A stretch of DNA of 64,000 nucleotides from Rhodococcus sp. CH91 (GTDB lineage: Bacteria; Actinomycetota; Actinomycetes; Mycobacteriales; Mycobacteriaceae). The DNA lies in assembly GCF_022554085.1 (NCBI RefSeq), contig NZ_JAKFYR010000003.1, positions 166,073 to 230,072 on the forward strand, written 5' to 3'. Positions within the stretch are counted from its first letter, which is position 1, and every line of letters begins with the position of its first letter. Position numbers and translations under genes: made by a program. Below the pieces are notes generated by a model that saw nothing but the letters and a program-made list of their open reading frames with translations, ran no database searches and was not told where the DNA came from. Shown here piece by piece: positions 54,703-63,268 of this stretch.

Positions 54703-55198
54703 TTCGCGCTGCCACTACTTGCCCAACCCCTGCACTCCGTTCGAACAGAGACCGTCAACCTCAATAACCGCAGAGTTCGAATCGTAGTCCCCGATTCTCT
54801 CCAATGCATCGCATCAACGTAAATGAAGTGGGGCCCCCAAAGCGGCGCGCATCCATCGGTACTGCCCCGTTCGGCGACCGGCAAAAGTGCGCCCGAGCTT
54901 CTGCCTACACCAACCCCGCCACCCAAAAGCTCGCCACGGCAGCACCTGTGTCACTTTTACTGGAGCCTTCACACCCGACGGCACAGCGATCGCACGACAC
55001 TCAGATTGACCTGGCCTCGACCGCAACGCCATTCACCGACAGATCTAATCCCAGACTGCTACGGCCACGCATGCTCAGAACTCGGGGTTCGTGCACGACA
55101 TCCCACAAGCAGGAGCCGGCCTGGAGCCCGCTCCCGATACAACATAATGAACGGGCTCCAGAGGTGTGTGGTAAATCGAACCTCACTGACAGGCGGGA
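54703..55198. other. 496-base convergent intergenic region with a hairpin
   Basis: No convincing coding frame is present; open frames here lack ribosome sites and family motifs. CTGGAGCCCG (55121-55130) and CGGGCTCCAG (55152-55161) form a 10-bp stem that is the likely terminator of the exopolysaccharide operon, 38 bases beyond the dehydrogenase stop codon. Nothing else was recognised. Confidence 0.55.
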
Positions 55199-56527
55199 CT
55201 AAGACCGCCCGACGCCATAGTACGACCAACCCGCTGACCGCCATACGGAAGGGTCCAAACAATTCCGCCCATCCACAATTACTTTGCGTCGAACCACTCC
55301 TTCAATCTCGGACGGAGTCATCTTCCGGAATTCTTCCCATTCCGTTAACACCAAAACTGCGTCCGCTCCCTGACAAACATCTTTCGCGGACAATCCATAC
55401 CCTAGCGTAGGAAAGATGGCCTTTGAATTGTGGATCGCCTTCGGATCATAAACAGAAACTGCAGCGCCTTGCAGCTGGATCTGGCCAGCAATATTAAGAG
55501 CAGGAGAGTCGCGAACATCATCGGAGTTCGGCTTGAAGGCCGCCCCGAGCACCGCAATCCGCTTCCCGAGAAGCGACCCATCACAAATGCGTTTTGTAGT
55601 ATCGACCATAGTCGTGCGGCGGCGCATGTTGATCGCATCAACCTCGCGCAAGAACGTCAACGCTTGGTCAGCACCCAATTCCCCCGCTCTGGCCATAAAG
55701 GCCCGAATGTCTTTCGGCAGACAACCGCCCCCGAACCCGATCCCCGCATTCAGGAATCGTCGTCCGATCCTCTCGTCGTAACCGATCGCATCCGCGAGGG
55801 TAGTCACATCAGCGCCAGCTACCTCACAAACCTCTGCAATCGCGTTAATAAACGAGATCTTGGTCGCTAGAAAGGCATTGGCCGCCACTTTGACGAGCTC
55901 AGCTGTCGCCAGATCAGTAACAAGAAAGGGGATACCCTCGTCAATGAGGTCCGAGTAGACTTCGCGGGCTACGTCCTCTGCCCGGCCCTCAGCAGCAGGA
56001 TCCAATCCCAGCACAATTCGGTCAGGATGCAAGGTGTCCTTAACCGCGAACCCCTCCCGGAGAAACTCCGGGTTCCACGCGACTTCCACATCTACGCCAT
56101 CAGGGGCGAGCTCTCGCGCCAAGGCGCCCAACTGTGCGGCTGTACCCACCGGCACAGTGGACTTTCCAAAAATAACAGTTGGCCTAGTCAGTAATGGCGC
56201 GAGTTCCTCGATCACGGCAAACACATAACGCATGTCTGCTCCGAACTCACCCCGCTTCTGGGGCGTGCCCACGCCAAGGAAGTGCACATCCGCGAATTCG
56301 GCCGCCTCCGCGTACGAGGAGGTGAATCGCAACCTGCCCGCCTCGATATTTCGCCTCAAAACCTCACTAAGCCCAGGCTCATAAAACGGAACCTCGCCGG
56401 ACCGTAGCGCCGTTAGCTTGCTCTCATCAACGTCAACGCCCACGACGTCGTGACCCAGTTCAGCCATGCACGCAGCGTGGGTTGCACCCAAATATCCCGT
56501 ACCAAATACAGCTACCCTAATACCCAA
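55199..56527 (-). CDS. UDP-glucose/GDP-mannose 6-dehydrogenase family protein
   Basis: A 442-residue nucleotide-sugar dehydrogenase. The NAD site is IRVAVFGTGYLGATHAACMAELGHDV. STVPVGTA and NPEFLREGFAVKD follow, the catalytic Cys269 is in GFGGGCLPKD, and the C-terminal domain has FKPNSDDVRDSP. It oxidises UDP-glucose (or a similar sugar nucleotide) to the uronic acid, providing acidic precursors for the polysaccharide. TTG start with AAAGGA upstream. Last gene of the eight-gene operon, 78 bases after the flippase gene. Confidence 0.92.
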   Translation of the reverse strand: MGIRVAVFGTGYLGATHAACMAELGHDVVGVDVDESKLTALRSGEVPFYEPGLSEVLRRNIEAGRLRFTSSYAEAAEFADVHFLGVGTPQKRGEFGADMRYVFAVIEELAPLLTRPTVIFGKSTVPVGTAAQLGALARELAPDGVDVEVAWNPEFLREGFAVKDTLHPDRIVLGLDPAAEGRAEDVAREVYSDLIDEGIPFLVTDLATAELVKVAANAFLATKISFINAIAEVCEVAGADVTTLADAIGYDERIGRRFLNAGIGFGGGCLPKDIRAFMARAGELGADQALTFLREVDAINMRRRTTMVDTTKRICDGSLLGKRIAVLGAAFKPNSDDVRDSPALNIAGQIQLQGAAVSVYDPKAIHNSKAIFPTLGYGLSAKDVCQGADAVLVLTEWEEFRKMTPSEIEGVVRRKVIVDGRNCLDPSVWRSAGWSYYGVGRS

Positions 56528-56605
56528 AACCTCAGTCCTTTCTTGCGTACCTGAACCGTTCGTAGATGTAATACTGCTCGATGGAAGTCACCCCAGTGCC
56601 GTGAT

Positions 56606-58054
56606 CTATCGCGCCACCGCCCCACGCACGACATCAAGCAACTCCCGCAAGTCCGCACGGACACCCCGCACCATTAAGCAGGCGAGCAAAACATACGATA
56701 TGGCGAAACCAAGTAGTACCGCGAGTTCAACTATCGCCGGCGCGCGATCCGGAATAAAAGCGCCGCCGACCAGCAGGGTCAGAAATAAACCCGCGGCAGC
56801 GCACCCCGGACGGACCGAACTTTTCAAAATCGGCGAGCTAGAGACGCCAGTTCGAGGGACCCCCCGGACCGAATAGACAAGCCAAAGTGCGAAAAATCCG
56901 AAGGAACTCCCAATCGCTGTTCCAACTGCACCCCAATTTACACCAATAAATATAGCAGCGATCATCACTAGACGCCCGAAAAGGCTGTACCGCAAATGAA
57001 GGTCGACACGTCCGGTGGATAAGAAAATCCAGTAGTAGACGTACGCCAATGCCTGAAAGGCGCCCCCAATCGCTAACAGCCGAAAGATTTCCGGTGCTCG
57101 GTCCCACCCCTCCCCGAGGGTCAAATAAAGCAGTGGGTCTGCCGCCCCCGCAGCAAAAGCAAACAATGATAGTAAGATGTAGGACAGCCCCTTTTGAGCT
57201 TTAACGATGTACCGCATGTAATCGGTAGCGTCCTCGAGCTTCATGAGCACCGGCAACGCTACACGTGTCATCGGTGCCGCCATCTGTTGCATAGGTATCT
57301 TAAACAGCTGGTACGCCCGATCATACACACCCAATTCAAAAGCACCCTGAACACGACCCAAGAGGACTGAGTCAATGTTGGCGCTGGAATAATTCACAAG
57401 CTGGGTTGCCATTGTATTTCCACCAAAGGACAGAAGGCTCTTCATTTGCGCGCCTCTTCGCGGAAGACCCGGTAGCCAGCGGACACACCACGCAGCACAA
57501 ATAAAAGTAACCGCCGCGATACAAACTTGTTGCGCGACCAATGCCCACACGCCATATCCCGAAAAAGCGAGAACTAAGGAAACAGCTAAGGCCACCGCCT
57601 GGGCCAAGACATCGCACAGCGCAAGTGCGCTGAAACGCATAGAGCGCGTGAGATCGGCACGGAGCTGCACAGCTACCCCGTTCAATACAAATATCACGGC
57701 AAGCACTTGCGTTATGCCAACCAGCTGAGGCTGATCGTAAAAGTTGGCCACCGGCCTCGCCGCGAAGAAGACGATGACGGACAGCACAGCACCGATCGCA
57801 GCATTGATCCAAAATAGATTAATGCGTTGAGACTCCCGAAGCTCCTTTGCTTGGATCGCGGCCAGTGAGAGGCCGAAATCCCCAATGACAGTCGCGGCGC
57901 CGACAATCGCGAGAATCATCGCCATAACACCGAAATCTGTGGGCGTCAGAACGCGCGCAAGAATCATGATCGACGCGACCTGGATCAGGAACTTTGTCCA
58001 CTGCCCGCCCAAGGAGATCATCGTTCCGCGGGCAGCGACCTTACCTAGATTCAT
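56606..58054 (-). CDS. Polysaccharide flippase (Wzx-like, MOP superfamily)
   Basis: A 482-residue protein with about 12-14 membrane helices. The N-terminus, AARGTMISLGGQWTKFLIQVASIMILARVLTPTDFGVMAM, is typical of Polysacc_synt/lipopolysaccharide exporters, followed by FGLSLAAIQ and GVYDRAYQLFKIPMQQMAAPM. It should flip the undecaprenyl-linked repeat unit to the outer face. The ATG at 58054 lies inside the end of the pyruvyl-transferase gene (14-base overlap), indicating coupled translation. Confidence 0.88.
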   Translation of the reverse strand: MNLGKVAARGTMISLGGQWTKFLIQVASIMILARVLTPTDFGVMAMILAIVGAATVIGDFGLSLAAIQAKELRESQRINLFWINAAIGAVLSVIVFFAARPVANFYDQPQLVGITQVLAVIFVLNGVAVQLRADLTRSMRFSALALCDVLAQAVALAVSLVLAFSGYGVWALVAQQVCIAAVTFICAAWCVRWLPGLPRRGAQMKSLLSFGGNTMATQLVNYSSANIDSVLLGRVQGAFELGVYDRAYQLFKIPMQQMAAPMTRVALPVLMKLEDATDYMRYIVKAQKGLSYILLSLFAFAAGAADPLLYLTLGEGWDRAPEIFRLLAIGGAFQALAYVYYWIFLSTGRVDLHLRYSLFGRLVMIAAIFIGVNWGAVGTAIGSSFGFFALWLVYSVRGVPRTGVSSSPILKSSVRPGCAAAGLFLTLLVGGAFIPDRAPAIVELAVLLGFAISYVLLACLMVRGVRADLRELLDVVRGAVAR

Positions 58055-58856
58055 TACGCGCACCCTTGATCCACAAATCTGTTGGGAACGCGCGTAGTAA
58101 CGGTTCTGGATCCCAGACGACAGGGGGCTCGCCCCCGAGGTCCACCGCCTCCTTAACGGAAGATGCCGGCCGGAAGGCAGTCCTACCCGTACCCAAATAG
58201 TAGTCGGCGTATTTAAACGAATCTTCCACGGAGGATTTAATGAGACGCGCAGGAATGCCAAGCGCCTCGGCAATTATAATGCCATGAAGGGAACTTCCGA
58301 CCACTCTCTCGCTTTGAGCAATTCGATTAAGGCACACTTCTAATGGAGACCTAGGATCAAGGACCCGTTCGTCATGTTCGATCATAGGTAAATCGTTCAG
58401 ATTCGGGACAATTGTGATCTTGTGTTTCTTCTGTTTGGAAGCCTCCTCCAGCCAAGGAAAGATAATCGGTGTCAGCAATGCTGGATCGCCATAGGTCTCT
58501 TCCACATTCAACCCACGCGATAGCAAGAAATCTCGTGTTAGAGGACCTCTGACCGCGCGCACATCCAACTCACGAAACGTGTATTCGAATTCTTGTATCT
58601 TTCCGTTGACTCCTGTCCCCCAAACACAGTCCCCGTCTCGGGCGAGGTGGAGTATCGAGCCAACGGCAAGAAGGCGACGGCGGACACGACTGAATTGCGG
58701 ACGCCCATCTAATCGCGGACGTAACGCAGACACTATAAGAGGGCCCAAAAGGTCACCGAAATTGTTCACCCTCCGACCGAGACGCACTCTTCTTGAAGTA
58801 AACGGGAGACCGACAGGCTGTCGCGGATTCCAATGAACTACAGATACGTTGGGCAC
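58041..58856 (-). CDS. Polysaccharide pyruvyl transferase family protein
   Basis: A 271-residue protein with the family's spread motifs: RRVNNFGDLLGPLIV near residue 28, VWGTGVNG, VRAVRGPLTRDFL, YGDPALLTP and the C-terminal SSLHGIIIAEALGIPARLI. These enzymes add ketal-linked pyruvate from PEP to sugars, giving the polymer negative charge. Its GTG start overlaps the upstream gene's TAG stop by one base. Somewhat shorter than many family members. Low-GC codon use. Confidence 0.85.
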   Translation of the reverse strand: MPNVSVVHWNPRQPVGLPFTSRRVRLGRRVNNFGDLLGPLIVSALRPRLDGRPQFSRVRRRLLAVGSILHLARDGDCVWGTGVNGKIQEFEYTFRELDVRAVRGPLTRDFLLSRGLNVEETYGDPALLTPIIFPWLEEASKQKKHKITIVPNLNDLPMIEHDERVLDPRSPLEVCLNRIAQSERVVGSSLHGIIIAEALGIPARLIKSSVEDSFKYADYYLGTGRTAFRPASSVKEAVDLGGEPPVVWDPEPLLRAFPTDLWIKGARNESR

Positions 58857-59959
58857 TATGCCACCCTCCGATTCCGTGCCTTCTTAGACTTTTCGCCCCG
58901 TGCGGAAACATAGCTCAGGAGGCTCTCAATTGCGGCTGTCCATTCGATTCTCGCCCGCTCATCGTGGAGTCGCATTTTTCGTAGCACTTCTTGTGAATCA
59001 CTGTTCGAAGTTCTAGTAACACACTGAACCAGATTCTTTGCCGTAGCGGGATTAGCCAGTCTGTTTGGGCCGATTAGTTCCTCTAACCCGTCATTGTGGT
59101 ATGCAACCACGGGGAGACCTACTGACATCGCCATTAAAATGGTGCCGGATGCAGTGACATTTGAGTAAGGCGCGATCAGAACCGTCGATCCGTCAATGGC
59201 ATCTCTCATGTCCTGGTTCGAAATGTGTCCATCTGCTCCGTACAGCACTTCAATATTAGGGGCCTCTGTTAAGGTGGATTCCTGAACTACAGTGAGGCGG
59301 CCGATTGCACAACGGAGCGAGTAGCCCTCCGCTGCTAGCTCGTGCGCGATTTCAGGAAGCTGATCGAAACCTTTATCCGGCCTTGCACTGCCAAGAAACA
59401 ACGCCACGTTATGCGCGCGTTCGTCTACTTCTGCCCTCGTTGTGGCGTCGGCCCAAGCAAAGTAGGCAGGGTGAGCTGCAACGACTACATTTCGGTACGA
59501 CCGGAGGCCGCGGGCAAGATCCTCGTCGTGCACAATTAGCACGGTCGCATTCCGGCGAATCATTGCGATTTCCGGCTGTGTTTCTATCTCGTCGCGGCCC
59601 TTCACCGGATTATGCACGACTATTGCGGTGCGGCAGCGCATTAGTTGAAGAAGCCTTATCGCCTTCTTCTCAATCGATGTGTTCATCCAGGTGACTACGA
59701 CGGGCCGTCGAGACAGGGCCGCCGCAGCGCAAAATATGGCAACACCCAGTGCATATTGGATCGCTGTGCACAAATCCCGCCTCCCCGCCGCTGGCGCGGG
59801 CAACACGTTCACGTCACGTACAGAAGGGCTGCTGACGTCGCCACCGCGACGCGCGAATCGATACACGCTGAACCTACTGCTCAGGGCTCGCGCTACTTCT
59901 GCTCCGTAGCAGTTAAACGGATTCGGATCCCAGACTAAGACTGACTCATTAGCTCGCAT
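58856..59959 (-). CDS. GT-B glycosyltransferase (family 4-like)
   Basis: A 367-residue protein with a two-domain GT-B layout. The N-terminal half has ESVLVWDPNPFNCYGAEVARAL and VVVTWMNTS. The C-terminal half has VALFLGSARPDKGFDQLPEIA (the strand-loop where GT4 enzymes have a G-x-KG motif) and TVLIAPYSNVTASGTILMAMSVGLPVVAYHNDGLEELI, which is the donor-binding E-x7-E-like region. It should add one sugar to the lipid-linked repeat. Overlaps the preceding GT2 gene by 11 bases and the next gene by one. Confidence 0.8.
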   Translation of the reverse strand: MRANESVLVWDPNPFNCYGAEVARALSSRFSVYRFARRGGDVSSPSVRDVNVLPAPAAGRRDLCTAIQYALGVAIFCAAAALSRRPVVVTWMNTSIEKKAIRLLQLMRCRTAIVVHNPVKGRDEIETQPEIAMIRRNATVLIVHDEDLARGLRSYRNVVVAAHPAYFAWADATTRAEVDERAHNVALFLGSARPDKGFDQLPEIAHELAAEGYSLRCAIGRLTVVQESTLTEAPNIEVLYGADGHISNQDMRDAIDGSTVLIAPYSNVTASGTILMAMSVGLPVVAYHNDGLEELIGPNRLANPATAKNLVQCVTRTSNSDSQEVLRKMRLHDERARIEWTAAIESLLSYVSARGEKSKKARNRRVA

Positions 59960-60866
59960 CTCGACTCTTCTCTGAACGTCTTTGCCAACGCGCGGTTTGG
60001 AGTTTGAAGAATTCGAACATGCCCATTCCCGCTACAAGTATTGCGCCAAAGTTGGGTAAAGCCCGAGGATGCAGCCGAACTGCGGATCGAAGACCTTCTA
60101 TATCGCCGGCCGCCAAAGAGGATCGCACAATTTGCGTGAGTACGAAATCGGCTTTTGCTCGTTGACCCCAACGGGCATCGAACTTTAATAGGAAGTGTGC
60201 GCTTGCGGCCCACTTTCGGCTTGCAGACACCGAGTTTTCACTTGCTTGCTGGACGTTCACGAGAGGAAGGGGAACATACGTGAATCGCGAGCATTCGACG
60301 TCGACAAGCCGTATTACAAAGTCCCAGTCCTGGTGCTTCTTGAGCGACTCGTCCCATTGGACCTTAGTAGCAAGTTGCCTATCGATCAGCAACGAGCTTG
60401 ATTGTATGTAGCCATCGCCGTGTCGTATACCCGGTCGCGCTACCAGATAGTCGCCGACAAATTCACCACCCTGATATGGACGCCTCGGAATAATTCTCAC
60501 TTTGGAGTCCTGGTGAAACCGAGTGGCCGTCCATGAAACGGTTGCGCCCGTCCGATTGCATGCGTCGACCTGCGATTCAATCTTCTCAGGCTCCCACCAG
60601 TCATCGTCGTCGAGGAACGCGACGTATTGGCCTGTTGCATGTGCAAGTCCTATATTGCGTGCGACGGCACCGCCGCGGCCGCCGCCGGTCGATATAGCCC
60701 GCTCGTTCTCCCTGAGAAAACGTCTAGTATCGGGGGATACTTCAGGCTTGTCTACAATTACGAGCACCTCATGACACGGCAATGTTTGTGCGCGCACGCT
60801 TTCCAGAGCTCGATAGAGCTCGCTTCGTTCAAGGGTTGGGATCACGACAGTTATAGTTGACTCCAC
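59949..60866 (-). CDS. Family 2 glycosyltransferase
   Basis: A 305-residue GT-A enzyme. It starts TITVVIPTLERSELYRALESVRAQTLPCHEVLVIVD. GGGRGGAVARNIGLAHATGQYVAFLDDDDWWEPEKI carries the metal-binding DDD, and HQDWDFVIRLV resembles the downstream catalytic ED region. It should transfer a sugar within the exopolysaccharide repeat. GTG start just 2 bases from the preceding gene's stop. Confidence 0.9.
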   Translation of the reverse strand: MESTITVVIPTLERSELYRALESVRAQTLPCHEVLVIVDKPEVSPDTRRFLRENERAISTGGGRGGAVARNIGLAHATGQYVAFLDDDDWWEPEKIESQVDACNRTGATVSWTATRFHQDSKVRIIPRRPYQGGEFVGDYLVARPGIRHGDGYIQSSSLLIDRQLATKVQWDESLKKHQDWDFVIRLVDVECSRFTYVPLPLVNVQQASENSVSASRKWAASAHFLLKFDARWGQRAKADFVLTQIVRSSLAAGDIEGLRSAVRLHPRALPNFGAILVAGMGMFEFFKLQTARWQRRSEKSRDAS

Positions 60867-60867
60867 C

Positions 60868-61632
60868 TTAAATCACCTTCGTTTCGTCGCGAACGCGTTG
60901 CCGATACCGCATTGTGGAAGGGATTAGCCTGAACGGCTCGATCAGGTACCGTGCGTAAAGTCGTCGTGGATCTGAAAGGAGCCGCCAAATCCACTCAATC
61001 CCATACTTGCCCGTCCAACGCGGTGCAAGTTTTTGATGCCCCGATATTTGGTCTATCGCGCCCCCTACAGACGCATATGTTGCAGACGGCAGTCGGTCCC
61101 AATATTTCAGGATGAAGCTCTCCTGTTTCGGCATGCCTAAGCCGATGAGTACCAAGTCTGGAGAGAACTCATTGAGATCTGCGAAATCCGTTCTAGTCAA
61201 GTGCTGCAGCTGGGCGTATCCATCCCATCCTCGCACCTGAAATGTCGGATACTTTCTCTCTAGCGCTGCCACGGCCGCGTCATTGGATCCCGCACTAGCC
61301 CCGATCAGTGCGAGCCGGGTCTCGTGGGGTAGTCCATGGAGGCCGAGTAGCCAATCGGTTGAACCACACCTCACGTTGCGTGAGAACGTCCCGTACCCGG
61401 CCAGTCTGCGCTCCAGATTGAGTACGAGTAGCACCGGCAGTCCATCGATAATAACTTTGTCTGCCAGGGCATACACTTCGCGGAACTCTCGATTCTTGGT
61501 GAATAAATATGTGCTGTGAAGGTTGTGGTTCAGTAGCAGGCGTTTTGAGGTTGCGTCACTCGCGATCCATGTGGCTACTTCGGCAGGCGACATCGGATCG
61601 ATACGCATGTGCCAGAGGTTTATTTTAGTCAT
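60868..61632 (-). CDS. WecB/TagA/CpsF-family glycosyltransferase
   Basis: A 254-residue GT26 enzyme: LLLNHNLHSTYLFTKN, VIIDGLPVLLVLN, RCGSTDWL, ALIGASAGSNDAAVAALERKYP, VLIGLGMPKQESFI and KYGIEWIWRLLSDPRRLYARYL are all family landmarks. These transferases commonly add ManNAc, ManNAcA or a similar sugar as the second residue on the lipid-linked primer. Three bases separate it from the polymerase gene, so the two are co-translated or nearly so. Confidence 0.92.
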   Translation of the reverse strand: MTKINLWHMRIDPMSPAEVATWIASDATSKRLLLNHNLHSTYLFTKNREFREVYALADKVIIDGLPVLLVLNLERRLAGYGTFSRNVRCGSTDWLLGLHGLPHETRLALIGASAGSNDAAVAALERKYPTFQVRGWDGYAQLQHLTRTDFADLNEFSPDLVLIGLGMPKQESFILKYWDRLPSATYASVGGAIDQISGHQKLAPRWTGKYGIEWIWRLLSDPRRLYARYLIEPFRLIPSTMRYRQRVRDETKVI

Positions 61633-61635
61633 GTC

Positions 61636-62982
61636 TCACCCTTTATTTTTCCTGGGGGATTCGGATGCAACAGGATCGGCGAAGGAGACCGTCGCCGCTG
61701 CTGCCGCTGCGATCCAATATAGGAGTGAGACCGACCCGCTACTGAAGTGCGAATGAAATGTAGAGACAAATATAATTCCGAGTCCTGCAATAACCAGTGG
61801 CCTGTATTCGGCGCCCGGAAGCTTGGCATTGGCGTGTTTCATCAACTTCCAGGCGAATACAAGGAGGGCGAGCTGGATAATTGCCAAGGGGATTCCTTGG
61901 GCGATTGCGGTACGCATCCATTCGGATTCAGGCGAAGGCCAGAATATTTGGCTAGGTGCATTTCCAGTAGAAATTCGGTTGTATACGTTCACCCCCCAGC
62001 CCATGACGGGTTTATCGAGGATCGCAGGTATGGTTTCACGTTCCCAAATTCCGATTCGGTACTGTACGGATTCCGGGAGTATCGAGTTTGACTGGTTCGC
62101 GGGAGCGTTGAGTTGTTGGTCTAGGCGGTGGGTCAGCTGGGCATTAAACAGGATATATCCCGTTCCTGCGGTGATAGCGCCCACGATTATGTGCGAAACC
62201 TTCAGGTGCATCTGTACAGCGGTCGCGACAACAATGATGACCGAAACAGCAATTGGCGCGAAGGTCACTGTGGCGAGCTGGGCGACGAACATGATGGTTA
62301 TCGCAAGGCTTATCCACCTGTACGGTTCAGAATTACGCGCCCTCCACAGCATCAGGGCACAGGCTGCGGCTATCGTCATCGTTAGATACCCGGACAAGGC
62401 GGTCCAATGCCCGATCGTACTTGTAGCTCGCAGCGGCCAACCGAGTTCGAGCCTGCGCTCAAGCCCGGCGCTGTCTGTTACACCGACCAGGAGGCTGTTG
62501 TATGTTCGGCCGGCGACAAGTTGCAAGGCCCCGATGACCGCTACCGGCACGGCAACGATTACCACTCCTCGCAGGATCGTGAAAATATCCTCAATGCGTT
62601 GAACAGAGAGACGCACAGCTCCGTACGCAAATAAGGCAGTGAGGTGAGTAACGACCGAAGACCATGAAAAGCCGATACTGAGGAAACTTGAGTTTGCGAA
62701 TTCGATAATAATCGAGAGTACGACGAATGCTATAAACCCGATATCAAGGGTCGCGACCCGTGTACGCAACAGAGCCCCCCTGGGCTTGCTTAGTACCGCA
62801 AGGGAAAGTGCGAGCACTGAGAACAGGAGCGCCGGGTTCAGGGTTCGCGGAAGGTACGGCAGTACTAGCCCGACGCAGGCTGCTGCGATACCGAGGATCG
62901 TGCCGACGACGATTGGCGACCGTGTCGCCGTCGGCGCGCGTCGTATGCTCGTGGCGATCGGAACTCGGATTTCAGTCGTCAA
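61636..62982 (-). CDS. O-antigen ligase/polymerase-like membrane protein (Wzy type)
   Basis: A 448-residue protein with about 10-12 membrane helices. The long periplasmic-side loop contains QYRIGIWERETIPAILDKPVMGWGVNVYNRIS, the Wzy_C/O-antigen ligase signature (R-x-x-x-W, then P-x-x-G-W-G). It probably polymerises repeat units. The TTG start at 62982 is supported by GAAGGA about 8 bases upstream. Wzy proteins are highly divergent, so the polymerase rather than ligase role is inferred from the operon. Confidence 0.85.
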   Translation of the reverse strand: MTTEIRVPIATSIRRAPTATRSPIVVGTILGIAAACVGLVLPYLPRTLNPALLFSVLALSLAVLSKPRGALLRTRVATLDIGFIAFVVLSIIIEFANSSFLSIGFSWSSVVTHLTALFAYGAVRLSVQRIEDIFTILRGVVIVAVPVAVIGALQLVAGRTYNSLLVGVTDSAGLERRLELGWPLRATSTIGHWTALSGYLTMTIAAACALMLWRARNSEPYRWISLAITIMFVAQLATVTFAPIAVSVIIVVATAVQMHLKVSHIIVGAITAGTGYILFNAQLTHRLDQQLNAPANQSNSILPESVQYRIGIWERETIPAILDKPVMGWGVNVYNRISTGNAPSQIFWPSPESEWMRTAIAQGIPLAIIQLALLVFAWKLMKHANAKLPGAEYRPLVIAGLGIIFVSTFHSHFSSGSVSLLYWIAAAAAATVSFADPVASESPRKNKG

Positions 62983-63268
62983 AGTCGTCGTCCTTCTTTC
63001 CGGAAGAAGTCTTTGCTCGACATTCTTCGTTGAGTCGGTTTCGCTCTACGAGTAGTTGATTCGGCAAGAATTCTCTGCATTGCTCGAACAACGCTTCCTA
63101 GTCAGACAATGGGGGAGGCTCGCGCATTGAGGGTCCTTCGACCGGGGCATGGTGCGTGCTGCTTACCAAGAATGACGGCGTGGAACAGATCCGCCTTAAC
63201 GCCAGTCGATGTGCCCCTTATCTGGTCATATGTGCGGCCGTAATGGGGGGTTCCGAACTGTGAAGCAC
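62983..63268. other. Leader region between the sugar transferase and polymerase genes
   Basis: 286 bases without a recognisable gene, spanning the change from about 67% G+C (sugar transferase) to about 50% (polymerase). It may hold a promoter for the low-GC operon or a recombination junction. No repeat, att-like sequence or insertion-sequence end was seen. Confidence 0.5.

Noticed and set aside
54804..55202. Open frames of 130-195 codons in the convergent gap
   Set aside because: No ribosome site or domain; composition resembles non-coding DNA, and the operon's terminator hairpin falls inside them.
62983..63268. Integration junction or insertion-sequence scar at the GC boundary
   Set aside because: No terminal inverted repeats, target duplications, integrase gene or tRNA were seen; homologous exchange explains the boundary without them.
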